Shown piece after piece: positions 20,877-29,845 of a stretch of 64,000 bases of DNA; positions within the stretch are counted from its first letter, which is position 1, and each line of letters opens with the position of its first letter. The stretch covers positions 21,149-85,148 of the IMG/VR virus record IMGVR_UViG_3300042885_000570. One strand, 5' to 3'. The DNA is from a virus. The notes under the pieces are model-generated. The model did no database searches. It was not told the origin of the DNA and saw only the letters and a program-made list of their open reading frames with translations. A program made the translations under genes and the position numbers.

Positions 20877-21547
20877 TATCTTAATGAGTTTTGACTATCA
20901 TCTGAACCATTAGTAGGTATACTGATAGACATAGTTAATTCTTTTAATACATATTGTTCAATCTCACCAAATAGATAATCTGGAAAAGGTAATTGATCAT
21001 CATTTCTAAACCTGCATTCCTCTGAAGTATCACAGGTAAAACCTGATATGTTACCTTCAAATACACCTTCAACTTTAATTGCTTCCCACTGTACATTTGG
21101 CATATATAAGTAACCATTCAAATACCAGAAATATTTTCTAGTATTATATTTAAAACTTGTAACCTTAGTCATTGATGAATATGTACCTGGATCAGTTCTG
21201 AATAATTCTACTGATGTATCTAATGAAGATACAGTACGTATAAGTGGACCATTAAGCCCATCAAAAAACTTAGGTAGCTTTTCTTTAGTTCTTTTTATAT
21301 AACATCCTGATGTAATTCCTACACATCCTGCTTCAACTTTATCTACATCCATTAACTCTACATAAGTCAATGTAGAAAAGATTGAACTAATCTTCATTAA
21401 CCTATTCTGGTTATCTTCTCTTTTTAATAGAGACTTGCCATATTTAGATATAGCAAAGTATATAGTTCTATCAGTTAAGAATGGATCTTCCTTAACTGCT
21501 TTAAGAGCATTTCTTACTCTTGATATTGCTTCTCCTATAGTTGTCAT
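20876..21547 (-). CDS. Probable ring/neck adaptor protein (223 aa)
   Basis: The N-terminal helix (MTTIGEAISRVRNALKAV) followed by LTDRTIYFAISKYGKSLL resembles the helical head-completion/adaptor fold used by phage ring proteins. The middle is beta-rich, and it ends with DYLFGEIEQYVLKELTMS, a C-terminal helix before a disordered tail. Cysteines cluster at CDTSEECRF (about 176-184). It overlaps the upstream 195-aa gene by 4 bp (ATGA) and the downstream ring gene by 1 bp, so the three are probably translated together. The assignment comes from context and general pattern. Confidence 0.55.
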   Translation of the reverse strand: MTTIGEAISRVRNALKAVKEDPFLTDRTIYFAISKYGKSLLKREDNQNRLMKISSIFSTLTYVELMDVDKVEAGCVGITSGCYIKRTKEKLPKFFDGLNGPLIRTVSSLDTSVELFRTDPGTYSSMTKVTSFKYNTRKYFWYLNGYLYMPNVQWEAIKVEGVFEGNISGFTCDTSEECRFRNDDQLPFPDYLFGEIEQYVLKELTMSISIPTNGSDDSQNSLR

Positions 21548-22131
21548 ATGTCAAATTCATTATATGTTTCTAATCTTTTATTATCTCTATCTTGTGCATA
21601 GCTTTTTTTAATAGCATACTCAAACATCTTACGTATTTTTTTCATTGGATCAACCTGAATATAAATAGGCCAATTTGTTGAATATGTTTTAGCAACTCCT
21701 CTTTTAAATAATCTACATCCATTGAATGCCCAGCATTCTCTATTGCTGAATCTGTATTTATTTTGTAGTGTTGTATAAAATATCTTTGCTAGTTTACCGT
21801 CTGTATCCCAGTTATTATTTGTAACTATCACACCATACTTAGTTGACTTAGCAAAATCAATATTTTTTTTCTTGCTTGTTTGACAGGTCCCTATAAATAT
21901 GTGCCCAATGTTTTCTGGTAACTCTACACCATCTCTTGTATCAATTACAGTTTCCCAAAACACTTTATGAAAAGTATTGCAAATAGTTCTCAGGTCTTTA
22001 TCACTTACATCTTTAAATCTTTTATGCTTTTCTCTAAATGCATTGAAGAATTTTTGATTCAAGATGTGATGTACTTCAGGTCTAAATCTTTTACCTTTTA
22101 CATCTGGCCCTTTAAATACTTTACTTTCCAT
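21544..22131 (-). CDS. Conserved-type phage protein of unknown function, first gene of ring/muzzle operon (195 aa)
   Basis: A basic 195-residue protein. It begins with a helical stretch (RPEVHHILNQKFFNAFREKH), continues with ELPENIGHIFIGTCQ and VTNNNWDTDGKLAKIFYTT, then the aromatic-rich RFSNRECWAFNGCRLFKRGV. I believe this pattern recurs in Bacteroidota phages but cannot name a characterised family. It starts the operon leading into the ring and muzzle proteins and has a late-promoter-like sequence directly upstream and a terminator beyond that. It may be a neck or assembly factor. DNA binding is also possible given the basic charge. Confidence 0.6.
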   Translation of the reverse strand: MESKVFKGPDVKGKRFRPEVHHILNQKFFNAFREKHKRFKDVSDKDLRTICNTFHKVFWETVIDTRDGVELPENIGHIFIGTCQTSKKKNIDFAKSTKYGVIVTNNNWDTDGKLAKIFYTTLQNKYRFSNRECWAFNGCRLFKRGVAKTYSTNWPIYIQVDPMKKIRKMFEYAIKKSYAQDRDNKRLETYNEFDI

Positions 22132-22136
22132 ATCCT

Positions 22137-22156
22137 ATATATTAATATACTAAAAA
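22137..22156 (-). promoter_or_regulatory. Candidate late promoter upstream of the ring/muzzle operon
   Basis: Read on the minus strand, this A/T-rich block contains TTTTTAGTATATTAATATAT, ending 6 bp before the ATG at 22131. The core TTTAGTATATT recurs upstream of other minus-strand transcription units (28641, 46556) and partly at 57197. No experimental start site is known. Confidence 0.35.
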
Positions 22157-22213
22157 TTTCAGACTTATAAAAGTTTACAAGTCAAAACAAATATAGTACT
22201 TATAACTCATATA

Positions 22214-22250
22214 TAAAAAATAACCCCGGTAATGAGCACATACCGGGGTC
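22214..22250 (-). terminator. Intrinsic terminator after the 411-aa fibre gene
   Basis: On the minus strand a GACCCCGGTA...TACCGGGGT hairpin is followed by TATTTTTT. It sits between the stop of the fibre gene at 22291 and the promoter-like block of the next operon, so it separates two transcription units. Confidence 0.85.
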
Positions 22251-22290
22251 TTGTTGTTAGCCACAGAAACCAACAAACTGCGACATATTT

Positions 22291-23526
22291 TTAATCTGCT
22301 AATAATACTTTAACAGCTACACCATTTATAATTACGCTCCAATATTTTGTTTGTGTCACTGAACCCGTAGTAATAGTACCTGCATTAGAGCTTACTGAAC
22401 CTACAATAAATTGATTATTACCCGTAGCAGTTGCTCCATTACCTATTATAATAGAATTACTAAAATTATTAGAAGCAGTGGATGAACCAATACTAATATT
22501 ATCACTTCCTGTAGTATTATCAACTAAGGCATTAGCACCAATACCAATATTATTGCTACCTATAGTATTACTGTTTAAAGCCGCATAACCTATTCCTGTA
22601 TTATTACCACCTGTAGTTGTAAAAGAAAGCACTACTGAACCTACTCCTGTATTACCACTACTTGTACTATATGCTAATGCATCTTTTCCAACTGCTGTAT
22701 TTTGACCACCAGTAATATTTGAAAGTAAAGATCTTGCTCCAATTGCTGTATTGGTCCCCCCATTAGTATTGTTTAATAAAGCAGATGTTCCTAATGCTGT
22801 ATTATAAGACCCTGCAATATTTGCATCAAGTGCATCTTTACCTACTGCAGTATTAGTTGAAATATTTCCTAAACCTGTTCCAATTTTTACAGTATTGAAA
22901 TAAGAATCAGCTCCTATATATATTGCAGCAGGTCTTTCAATATCTCCAGTTTTATTTGAACCAGCATCTGTTGTTGTTCCTTGCAAATAAAAATTGGAGC
23001 CACCTCCTCCACCTCCACCTGTAGCAACAAGTGGACTAGCAGGTGTACCAAGACCGGTAATAGTTGTACCATCTACAGAAATTCTAACAATAGGATTTTG
23101 AGGATCTGTATTATCAGTATTTAAACCAGTTACAGATTGTACTAAACCATCTACAAGTTCACAACAAGCTATAAGTTCATTTACAGTTGTTGTTAAAGAT
23201 GTTATTTTACTATTTATTTCAATTATCTCTCCTTCAATTGTAGTAAGTCTATTATTAATAATAAGTAATTGAGAATTGATGTAGAGAGTCAATTTAATAA
23301 TTTCTTCACAGAAATAAGACACAATACTATCAAGTGCTTCTGCAATTGTATCATCTTGATTTACTACAATATCTTCACCACATAGAATATCAGGTAATGT
23401 AAATACGATACACTGTGCATCAAATACTTCTGCACACGGTTGAGGATTTGGACAAGCCGCTGGAGTTGGGCATGGGGGTAAAGAAGGATAAGCATCTTGA
23501 CAACCGCATTTTATACATGTATTCAT
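22291..23526 (-). CDS. Trimeric fibre with YadA-like head repeats (411 aa)
   Basis: Domains in order: a Cys/Pro-rich N-terminus (residues 1-50, with CIKCGC); a helical coiled-coil stalk (about 60-120); a short Gly-rich hinge (170-177); and about eight copies of a 17-residue repeat of the form NTxGxxNTAxGxxAL (about 221-365), the left-handed beta-roll seen in YadA-type adhesins. The C-terminal domain contains NQFIVGS and ends with INGVAVKVLLAD. The same C-terminal domain ends the 648-aa fibre at 55220-57166. This is probably a receptor-binding or capsid-surface fibre. A strong terminator follows. Confidence 0.75.
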   Translation of the reverse strand: MNTCIKCGCQDAYPSLPPCPTPAACPNPQPCAEVFDAQCIVFTLPDILCGEDIVVNQDDTIAEALDSIVSYFCEEIIKLTLYINSQLLIINNRLTTIEGEIIEINSKITSLTTTVNELIACCELVDGLVQSVTGLNTDNTDPQNPIVRISVDGTTITGLGTPASPLVATGGGGGGGSNFYLQGTTTDAGSNKTGDIERPAAIYIGADSYFNTVKIGTGLGNISTNTAVGKDALDANIAGSYNTALGTSALLNNTNGGTNTAIGARSLLSNITGGQNTAVGKDALAYSTSSGNTGVGSVVLSFTTTGGNNTGIGYAALNSNTIGSNNIGIGANALVDNTTGSDNISIGSSTASNNFSNSIIIGNGATATGNNQFIVGSVSSNAGTITTGSVTQTKYWSVIINGVAVKVLLAD

Positions 23527-23534
23527 AATATTTT

Positions 23535-24983
23535 TTATTTAACTTTTTGAATTGATAATCTTGCAACATCACCTGCTGTTGCTGTATATGCAACATCGCT
23601 TAAGTTTAAAATGTTTAATTGAAGTTGAGCACCTACTGTTAAATCTAAACCTAATGCAGTTCCTGTAATATCTACAAATTGAGTTACTTGATTAAGAGTT
23701 GCACTACTTACAACATAGTATCCTGCAGATGTTGAACTTACAATTCCTGCTATCACCATGCCACTAGTAAAACCTACACCTGGTTTAGATAAATGAACAT
23801 AAAAGTTTAAATTATATCTACCTGTTGCTGGACAAGACCACACACCTGTTGCTGGATTATAAGCATTGTCTTCATCATATAACTCAGTTAAAAGTTGTAC
23901 TACACCGTCACCAATTAAATTAATTGATGAAGAAGGTGTTTCAAGTGGAAGATTAGATGGAGTACTTGATGCAAGCATTGCTCCTGGTACAATAACATCA
24001 GCTGTTAAAGTATACGTTGGTCCTACACCTACTGATAAGTTTACAGTTGCTGTATCAGCTATTGATGGAGCTTGAGGTATTACATCGGCACTAACTACAT
24101 AAGCAGGTCCACCTGTTACATTCATAGTAATTGTTGGAGTAGCTAATGCAGCTACTGTTACACTTCCATCTCTTAAATCTTTAATACAAGCCCAGACATT
24201 ATTTAATGTACCAGCAATAGTTCCAGTTGGTGCAGTCCATAAACCTGCATACTGTGCAGACATTTGTGCAGCTGGATTAACTTTAGATAAGTCAGTAGAT
24301 GCAACAGTTTGATTTGAAATTGTTGCAGCTAATTGGCCACTGTTACCAGTAATAGCAACATATGGAAACCAGATCTGATTAATGTATGATTGAACAACTG
24401 TTTCAACGGGTTGTGTACCACTCAATGATGGTATTGAAGGTAATGTTTGAGTTAATGTTACTTCTAATACTGGAATAACAGGAGCAGGTGCATCTTCTAA
24501 TGTAGTTACTCTAACATCTAAATCATTAATAGCAGCTTGTTGTAATGCATTTGTATCAATGATTGCACAAACCTTTTCTCCAATAGCAATTGCATATTCA
24601 GTAAGAGTCATTGTTGTTGCAGTTCCTACAACAAAACAAGGAGCTACAGTGATAATACAATCAGTTGGACAACCAGTTGAATCACCAGGTGTACTTGGCG
24701 TGCTTGGAGCATTTTCAAGTTCACAAATCTTTACAATTAAAAAGTTAATTAAATCAGTAAATGTTTGTGGAGCACAGTTGACTAAATTGAAACAACTTAT
24801 ATCATATGCTGAAATATTAAATGTATCTAACAGAGTACATAATTCAGTAGCTAGTTTTGCAACTACATCTGTAATACTATCACCTTTACATACATTTATA
24901 CATGCTAAATCAGGACCACCCCAAATTACACAATTTGAAGATGTTGGTGAGCATGGAGAATTATCAAAGTTTAATGGTTTCAT
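23535..24983 (-). CDS. Cys-rich N-terminal appendage/fibre protein (482 aa)
   Basis: The N-terminus (CVIWGGPDLACINVCKGDS, then helices with further Cys) looks like a variant of the 411-aa fibre's start and may be a shared attachment domain. A Pro/Thr/Ser linker and a second Cys-rich region lead to a short coiled coil (about 160-182), then a beta-rich middle with repeated GxxYxxxADVI elements (about 292-340). The C-terminal beta-sandwich-like domain (about 350-482, ATGRYNLNFYVHLSK) resembles C1q/TNF-like jelly rolls common in phage fibres. It lies 8 bp upstream of the 411-aa gene, so the two are co-expressed. Confidence 0.65.
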   Translation of the reverse strand: MKPLNFDNSPCSPTSSNCVIWGGPDLACINVCKGDSITDVVAKLATELCTLLDTFNISAYDISCFNLVNCAPQTFTDLINFLIVKICELENAPSTPSTPGDSTGCPTDCIITVAPCFVVGTATTMTLTEYAIAIGEKVCAIIDTNALQQAAINDLDVRVTTLEDAPAPVIPVLEVTLTQTLPSIPSLSGTQPVETVVQSYINQIWFPYVAITGNSGQLAATISNQTVASTDLSKVNPAAQMSAQYAGLWTAPTGTIAGTLNNVWACIKDLRDGSVTVAALATPTITMNVTGGPAYVVSADVIPQAPSIADTATVNLSVGVGPTYTLTADVIVPGAMLASSTPSNLPLETPSSSINLIGDGVVQLLTELYDEDNAYNPATGVWSCPATGRYNLNFYVHLSKPGVGFTSGMVIAGIVSSTSAGYYVVSSATLNQVTQFVDITGTALGLDLTVGAQLQLNILNLSDVAYTATAGDVARLSIQKVK

Positions 24984-24990
24984 ATCTTTT

Positions 24991-25014
24991 GTATATATTA
25001 TAATATAAGTATTT
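24991..25014 (-). promoter_or_regulatory. Candidate late promoter (weak) before the 482-aa fibre gene
   Basis: The minus strand reads AAAATACTTATATTATAATA in the 34-bp gap between two fibre genes. A closely similar string lies upstream of the scaffold gene (37541-37562). In so A/T-rich a genome the match is only suggestive. Confidence 0.25.
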
Positions 25015-25017
25015 TAA

Positions 25018-26538
25018 TTAAGAATTACAACCACATCCGCAATCAATATCTCTTTGACAACAGTTGCTTGTTGGTGCACATAAATAATCTGGGTTATTAA
25101 TTGCTTGTAATTCAAGTAATTGGAACTTAATGTCAAGGCGCATGATTTCTTCTTCAGAACAACATGGTGCAATACCATATCTTTCTGATATAACATTTCT
25201 ATAAAGTATCTCAGAATACTCACATGCAATTCTTTCATAGTATTGAGTTGTACACGCAGGAGAATTATATCCTGGTCTTACACTTCTTATAGGTTTTGGA
25301 ACTACACATTGACTATCTACACAGTCTCCACAGTTTGTAGTTATTTTTGGTAAAGCCCAGTCTCCTGGAAAGATCCATTTTAATACACACTGTTGTGCAC
25401 TTTGTTCACCAGCAGCAAGTATAATGCTTCCATAAACATTATCACAATCCAAATATCCAAATGTTTGAGTAGTAGTAGAGTTATTAGTTATAGCACTACA
25501 TATACATGGAGAAGTAAGTGCACACTCTAAACATGTAGCATAAGTATCTCCAACAATTACTAAATCATCTGATGTATTAACTGTAGTTTCTGCAACAGTC
25601 CAACAAGTATCAGGATAAAATGTAAGTTTAACTATTTCACCAACATATGCTGCTAAATTTGTTGTTGTGTAGATAGCACCTCTTATTTCATCACAATCAT
25701 ATAAAACATATCTCTGAGCTTCACACTCTGGACAACTTGCAAAACTACTTATTATAGTTACTACTGATGGTGATGGATAAATACTTGAAAACACAGTAAC
25801 ATTAAAACATCCTGGATGCTCTTCCATTGTTACAGTCTTACCTATATAAGCAGATAAGTCTTGTTCAGTAAATACTGTTAATGGGTTTGATGTTCCACAA
25901 GATTGTAATTTATAATAATTAGGTGGATTACATGTAGCACATGAATCAAATGTTTGTGTAACTGTTGTACTTACATAAGGCAACTCTTCATCACATGCTA
26001 GCAATAAAACAATTGTCCAGCATCCTGTAAATTCTGCTAACTTAACAGTTTCATTTAATGCATAAGGAAAAGCAAGATCTTGATTGTATGAATATATTAC
26101 TTCATCTGTATCACAGTTTGTTAATTCATAACATGATGTTGGACAACCTGATATTAAATTACATGTTTCACCTACAAATATTTCATTATCTAATCCTGAT
26201 ACTATAGGATAAGAGTATGAACAAATTTTAACTGGTGCTGTTACTGTTTCAACAACATAACCGTCATCAATTGTAATATAAGAAACATTACCTGTACCTG
26301 TAATAGTATAACATTTGGGAACACAAACACCACATAGTAGTTCATAGTATATTGAAATCGGTGTAATAACACTTGGTGTAGAATCAAAACTCAAAACATA
26401 CCAACAGGGAACTGGTTCTAAATTAGTATAGACTAAGTCACCAACATTAGCTGCACACTCTGGACAACCTGCATCATCAGTATATACAACTTGATCATTA
26501 ATACAATTGACTAACTTATAAAAAAAATTTCTTGCCAT
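25018..26538 (-). CDS. Cysteine-rich tandem-repeat appendage protein (506 aa)
   Basis: It contains at least four copies of a module of about 70 residues beginning with a YxLxxC element (about residues 7, 136, 208, 276). Each module then has a short strand pattern with YVG or YIGK and a valine, a CW or CF pair (45, 173, 244, 312), and ends in CxxC (69-72, 200-203, 269-272, 336-339). The C-terminal third is different and ends with many cysteines (CCQRDIDCGCGCNS). Such modules suggest disulfide-stabilised or metal-bound beta domains exposed on the virion. It is probably a host-contact or decoration protein. No known family name is claimed. Confidence 0.65.
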   Translation of the reverse strand: MARNFFYKLVNCINDQVVYTDDAGCPECAANVGDLVYTNLEPVPCWYVLSFDSTPSVITPISIYYELLCGVCVPKCYTITGTGNVSYITIDDGYVVETVTAPVKICSYSYPIVSGLDNEIFVGETCNLISGCPTSCYELTNCDTDEVIYSYNQDLAFPYALNETVKLAEFTGCWTIVLLLACDEELPYVSTTVTQTFDSCATCNPPNYYKLQSCGTSNPLTVFTEQDLSAYIGKTVTMEEHPGCFNVTVFSSIYPSPSVVTIISSFASCPECEAQRYVLYDCDEIRGAIYTTTNLAAYVGEIVKLTFYPDTCWTVAETTVNTSDDLVIVGDTYATCLECALTSPCICSAITNNSTTTQTFGYLDCDNVYGSIILAAGEQSAQQCVLKWIFPGDWALPKITTNCGDCVDSQCVVPKPIRSVRPGYNSPACTTQYYERIACEYSEILYRNVISERYGIAPCCSEEEIMRLDIKFQLLELQAINNPDYLCAPTSNCCQRDIDCGCGCNS

Positions 26539-26544
26539 TATGTT

Positions 26545-26679
26545 TTATTTTTTTGGTTGTTGCTTAAGCTTCACTTCATATGCTGTAATACAGTTAGTAC
26601 ATACTTGAGCTTTATTTGATGCAACTCTTTTTTGACATCCGCAAGAAAGAGCTTTTTTACAATTAGGACATGCTGCCAT
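26545..26679 (-). CDS. Small zinc-finger-like protein (44 aa)
   Basis: A 45-codon frame fills the gap between two late genes. The sequence has paired cysteines: CPNC at 4-7, CGC at 13-15 and CTNC at 27-30, followed by a basic tail ending QQPKK. The pattern would fit one or two small zinc ribbons. It lies 19 bp downstream of the 180-aa gene and 6 bp before the 506-aa gene, consistent with an operon. Zinc binding and any nucleic-acid role are inferred from the cysteine spacing. Confidence 0.65.
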   Translation of the reverse strand: MAACPNCKKALSCGCQKRVASNKAQVCTNCITAYEVKLKQQPKK

Positions 26680-26698
26680 TTTTATTGGTTTTAATGGG

Positions 26699-27241
26699 TT
26701 AACAACTTTTACAATTAATTTTTTTCATCAACTTTACAGCATAGTTGTAAAGAGACATTCCTTGATTAGCTTCATGACAGAATTCTACTTTTGCTTTAGC
26801 AGCATCCAAGTACATCTTAGCCATTTTAAGACTCTCAAGTTTTTGTTGAATTACTTGAGACGGTTCACATGCAGCAAGATCTAAGTTACATAAAATAGTA
26901 TTATAAGTATTTAATGCTTTAGATATTCTTAAGTGATTGTATTCTACAAATACTATATCATTAGGTGATACACTATACTTGATAACGTATATACCATCAG
27001 GTATATCAGCTAATACAGTTGCACAATTCTGTGTTTGTAATTGTAAATCACATGCTGTAAGTATTGTATTATCACCTGGTACAATTGTAAGTTGTGTAGA
27101 ATAATTAAATCCTGGTACCGTTACATTTAATGTAGGGCACGTAACTGGAATTAACGGTGTATAAATACTTGTATCAAGTATAGACATGATGCAAGGATTC
27201 AATACAGTTGGGACTTCTAAACTTAATATATGTTGAGCCAT
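26699..27241 (-). CDS. Conserved-type structural/neck protein of unknown function (180 aa)
   Basis: The first half is beta-rich (TPLIPVTCPTLNVTVPGFNY, then IPDGIYVIKYSVSPND). The second half is helical (VIQQKLESLKMAKMYLDAAK) and ends in a basic Cys pair, NCKSC. A beta domain followed by a helical stem is common in head or neck decoration proteins. It opens a transcription unit after a clear terminator and precedes the Cys-rich appendage genes, so it may form the attachment platform for them. The role is inferred. Confidence 0.6.
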   Translation of the reverse strand: MAQHILSLEVPTVLNPCIMSILDTSIYTPLIPVTCPTLNVTVPGFNYSTQLTIVPGDNTILTACDLQLQTQNCATVLADIPDGIYVIKYSVSPNDIVFVEYNHLRISKALNTYNTILCNLDLAACEPSQVIQQKLESLKMAKMYLDAAKAKVEFCHEANQGMSLYNYAVKLMKKINCKSC

Positions 27242-27251
27242 AATGTTTTAT

Positions 27252-27286
27252 AAAAAAAGGGAGGGAAAACTAATTCACCTCCCTTT
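27252..27286 (-). terminator. Intrinsic terminator after the 434-aa structural gene
   Basis: On the minus strand AAAGGGAGG and CCTCCCTTT form a 9-bp stem followed by TTTT. It insulates the 434-aa gene from the downstream appendage genes. Confidence 0.88.
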
Positions 27287-27311
27287 GTTAGTATTGTAAG
27301 ATAACTACTTA

Positions 27312-28616
27312 TTAAGCAGTAATGTCAATTAAAGGAACACAAGCTGTAATAGCTTCAATTACTTCTAACTCAACACATTGACCACAGTTTGCAGTCCAGT
27401 CATCAACAAATTTTTCAAAATCAAGTTCAACACCATTAGTGATAATCTCTAATAAGTATTGATCATTATCAAATGTACCAGTTGGGTTATTGAAACGTGG
27501 AACTGAATGTTGTAAATAGTATCTTGTATAGAAAGCTGTTCTATTGATAGTATTTAAGATTTGATCTCCTTGAGTCACCTCTCTGATTCTTAAATCTGTA
27601 GCAAAGAAGTTTTGTCTGTATCTCTCAGATAAGATTACATCTCTTGCAACTGACTCACCAAGACCCATTGCTTGTAAACCTTCACACTCAGTAACAACAC
27701 ATAATCCTTCAAATTCACATGGAGCACCATTGTAATCAACTAAAGAAGCATACAATTTAACTGGCTCTTTTTCAAAGAAGTCAGAAGTTTGGAATGTACA
27801 GTCATTGAAGTCTGTACCAACATAAGCACCAAATAAAGTAATACCTGCGTATTGACCTATTACGTGTCCTGGAGATACATAGTTATCCCAAGTACCACCG
27901 ATTGTAAAACCAGCTGGTGGAACAAGACCTGCAGTAACAGTTCCTGGAGCATACCATAAAGAATTATCTTCAGCAGTAACTACTGGTAATACAAATGGAG
28001 AGATTACAGTTTTAGCTGAATCAACAATTGTATTTGGTAAAGACTCACCAACAATTGCTTGAGCCCATTGGATCATTACTAAAGTACCATCAACATCTAC
28101 TGGAGCAATTGCTCCTGCTGGACAACATCCTGTGTAAGCTTCAACAGTTAAGTATGCATTGTGATTTAAGAATCTTAATGCTGGAGAACCTTTAACGTCA
28201 ATACGTAAAGAATAAGTCTCATCACATAAAAAATCTCTCTCACATGAACCACCTTGTGCTGCAGTAAATGGAGTGAATCCAATGTTAATTACATTTTGTT
28301 GAGCTGGATTAGGATCTACTCTGTAAAATCTATTAATGTATTTAGGATTAATAGTTTTAGACTTGTTAGATTCTAAGTACCCACCATGAGAACCAATCTT
28401 GTCTTTAGAATACAATGATCCTGAAGCAAGAATTAATGGACAACATCCATTTGGAGGGTTACCAATATCAACAATATCCCAAGTTTTTGGATCAACAAAA
28501 GCAAAGTCACCTGTAGCAAGAATGTTACCTGGTGTACCTAGTTGTCCTAGTGATAAATCTGTGAAACCTTGTGTTCCAACAAAAGCCTTCTGGAAGGCGT
28601 GATTAAAATAAGCCAT
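27312..28616 (-). CDS. Probable abundant virion structural protein (434 aa)
   Basis: A 434-residue, mostly beta protein with dispersed cysteines (GCCPLILASG, CCPAGA, CGQCVELEV) and no enzyme motif. It has its own late-promoter-like block, a long leader and a strong terminator. Its codons look smoother than those of its neighbours, like the major capsid gene. Those traits suggest a highly expressed component such as a major tail/collar or head decoration protein. I do not recognise a named family. Among proteins tested by virion mass spectrometry I would expect it near the top in abundance. Confidence 0.62.
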   Translation of the reverse strand: MAYFNHAFQKAFVGTQGFTDLSLGQLGTPGNILATGDFAFVDPKTWDIVDIGNPPNGCCPLILASGSLYSKDKIGSHGGYLESNKSKTINPKYINRFYRVDPNPAQQNVINIGFTPFTAAQGGSCERDFLCDETYSLRIDVKGSPALRFLNHNAYLTVEAYTGCCPAGAIAPVDVDGTLVMIQWAQAIVGESLPNTIVDSAKTVISPFVLPVVTAEDNSLWYAPGTVTAGLVPPAGFTIGGTWDNYVSPGHVIGQYAGITLFGAYVGTDFNDCTFQTSDFFEKEPVKLYASLVDYNGAPCEFEGLCVVTECEGLQAMGLGESVARDVILSERYRQNFFATDLRIREVTQGDQILNTINRTAFYTRYYLQHSVPRFNNPTGTFDNDQYLLEIITNGVELDFEKFVDDWTANCGQCVELEVIEAITACVPLIDITA

Positions 28617-28640
28617 AACTTTTTAATTTTAATTTATAAA

Positions 28641-28662
28641 CATATATATAATATACTAAAAC
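28641..28662 (-). promoter_or_regulatory. Candidate late promoter for the 434-aa structural gene
   Basis: The minus strand reads GTTTTAGTATATTATATATA about 25-45 bp upstream of the ATG at 28616. It shares TTTAGTATATT with the blocks at 22137 and 46556. Confidence 0.4.
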
Positions 28663-28679
28663 ATTTTGTTTTAGCAAAA

Positions 28680-29132
28680 TTATTTTAAAAATAATAATTT
28701 ATATTTAGCTGAGTTAAGCGTATCCTTAACTGTATCAAGAGCATTTACAATTTCTGAATAAGGCATCTTAGCTTGTAATCCAGTTACCATTGCTGTAATG
28801 TCTCTGATGTATCCTAAACCATCCGCTGGTGTTGCTAATGTTCTTGGTGCTACTTCACTGTACTGTAATAATAGTTCAGCTGCTCCTTGATATCCTTCTG
28901 CTAAGTCATCTGCGTGTCCTGGTAAGGCATCGTATAATTCATTCAATGCTTTATGTGCAGCAAATGCTCCAGCACCTTGAACTTTCAAATGTAGTTTATG
29001 AAAACTAGTTGCAGCATTCATTAACTCACTCACACATGCAGCTACCATAGAATCTACTGATCCTCCACTTGGTGCTGAGTAAGATGCAGCAGATGATGTT
29101 GCGTCTCTTTTTAATAATTTGGGTCTTTCCAT
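28680..29132 (-). CDS. Ferritin/Dps-like protein (DUF5856 type, 150 aa)
   Basis: After a disordered, Ser-rich N-terminus (1-28) the protein is all-helical. It carries SFHKLHLKVQGAG (43-55), AAHKALNELYDALP (58-71) and ADDLAEGYQG (74-83). This layout matches ferritin-like/Dps-like helices with His/Glu/Asp ligands, which I associate with DUF5856 of marine phages. Candidate ligands are H45, H48, H60 and D75/D76. It lies among ring and structural genes, so it may be a virion or DNA-protection component rather than a metabolic enzyme. Iron binding is inferred from the family. Confidence 0.6.
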   Translation of the reverse strand: MERPKLLKRDATSSAASYSAPSGGSVDSMVAACVSELMNAATSFHKLHLKVQGAGAFAAHKALNELYDALPGHADDLAEGYQGAAELLLQYSEVAPRTLATPADGLGYIRDITAMVTGLQAKMPYSEIVNALDTVKDTLNSAKYKLLFLK

Positions 29133-29143
29133 TGTTATAAATA

Positions 29144-29842
29144 TTAATTGTTTCTTTCTGCTGTTTCTGTTCCTCTAGAGAATTGATTACCAGATTCAAT
29201 ATCACCAGCTAGTACACTTACAGCTTCATCTATTAAAACCTCTATAATATCATCTTTAAATTCACATTCTACATTAGTTACTGTTTGTGTTCCTGTATAA
29301 GGATCTACACAACCTTGTACTTCTATTCTTACTGGTTGTCTGTAATAAGTTAATGCACCAGAACTAATATCAAAATCATTATTGGTATATACATTAACTC
29401 TATTACTCTTTAAAGTAGCAAATGTTTCTGCCCATTCAAAGCTAGGTTTTTTAGCTTCATCAAATAATAATTGATTTAAGTTACCCTCCTCTGCAAGATA
29501 CACTGACATTCTTCTATCATCACAACATCCTTTCTTAGCAGTAACATCTACACGTTTCCATTGTAAATAATCAGCAGGTAAGTCTGAGTAAGATGATATA
29601 TCAGATTTAACAAATGGTATATTAATAGTACCTAGTAACAATTGTAAATCATCTATTCTTCTAGTTGATTGTTCATCACCTTCTTGCACAACATTAATAC
29701 CGTGAAGTTGTCTTCTGACCCATTCTACTTGAGCTTTATTAAATGCCTCAACTACTTGCCAACATTCAATGTTGTCGTAGTCTTGGCTATCTAATTTGTT
29801 TAGCCTTTGTTTTACTTTTATTACTAATACACTATTTTGCAT
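29144..29842 (-). CDS. Probable ring/head-completion adaptor protein (232 aa)
   Basis: The N-terminal helices (VLVIKVKQRLNKLDSQDYDNIECWQVVEAF) and the SYSDLPADYLQWKRV strand resemble adaptor proteins that dock beneath the portal. The acidic C-terminal helix (FKDDIIEVLIDEAVSVL) precedes a short disordered tail. A CC pair lies in the middle (KKGCCDDRR). It shares general layout with the 223-aa protein at 20876-21547 but not obvious identity. It stands 11 bp upstream of the ferritin-like gene. A ring-protein role is inferred from fold-like pattern and synteny. Confidence 0.55.
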   Translation of the reverse strand: MQNSVLVIKVKQRLNKLDSQDYDNIECWQVVEAFNKAQVEWVRRQLHGINVVQEGDEQSTRRIDDLQLLLGTINIPFVKSDISSYSDLPADYLQWKRVDVTAKKGCCDDRRMSVYLAEEGNLNQLLFDEAKKPSFEWAETFATLKSNRVNVYTNNDFDISSGALTYYRQPVRIEVQGCVDPYTGTQTVTNVECEFKDDIIEVLIDEAVSVLAGDIESGNQFSRGTETAERNN

Positions 29843-29845
29843 CTG

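Noticed and set aside
24559-25008. 149-codon plus-strand frame
   Set aside because: Antisense to the 482-aa fibre gene, with no A-rich leader or terminator and no recognisable domain.
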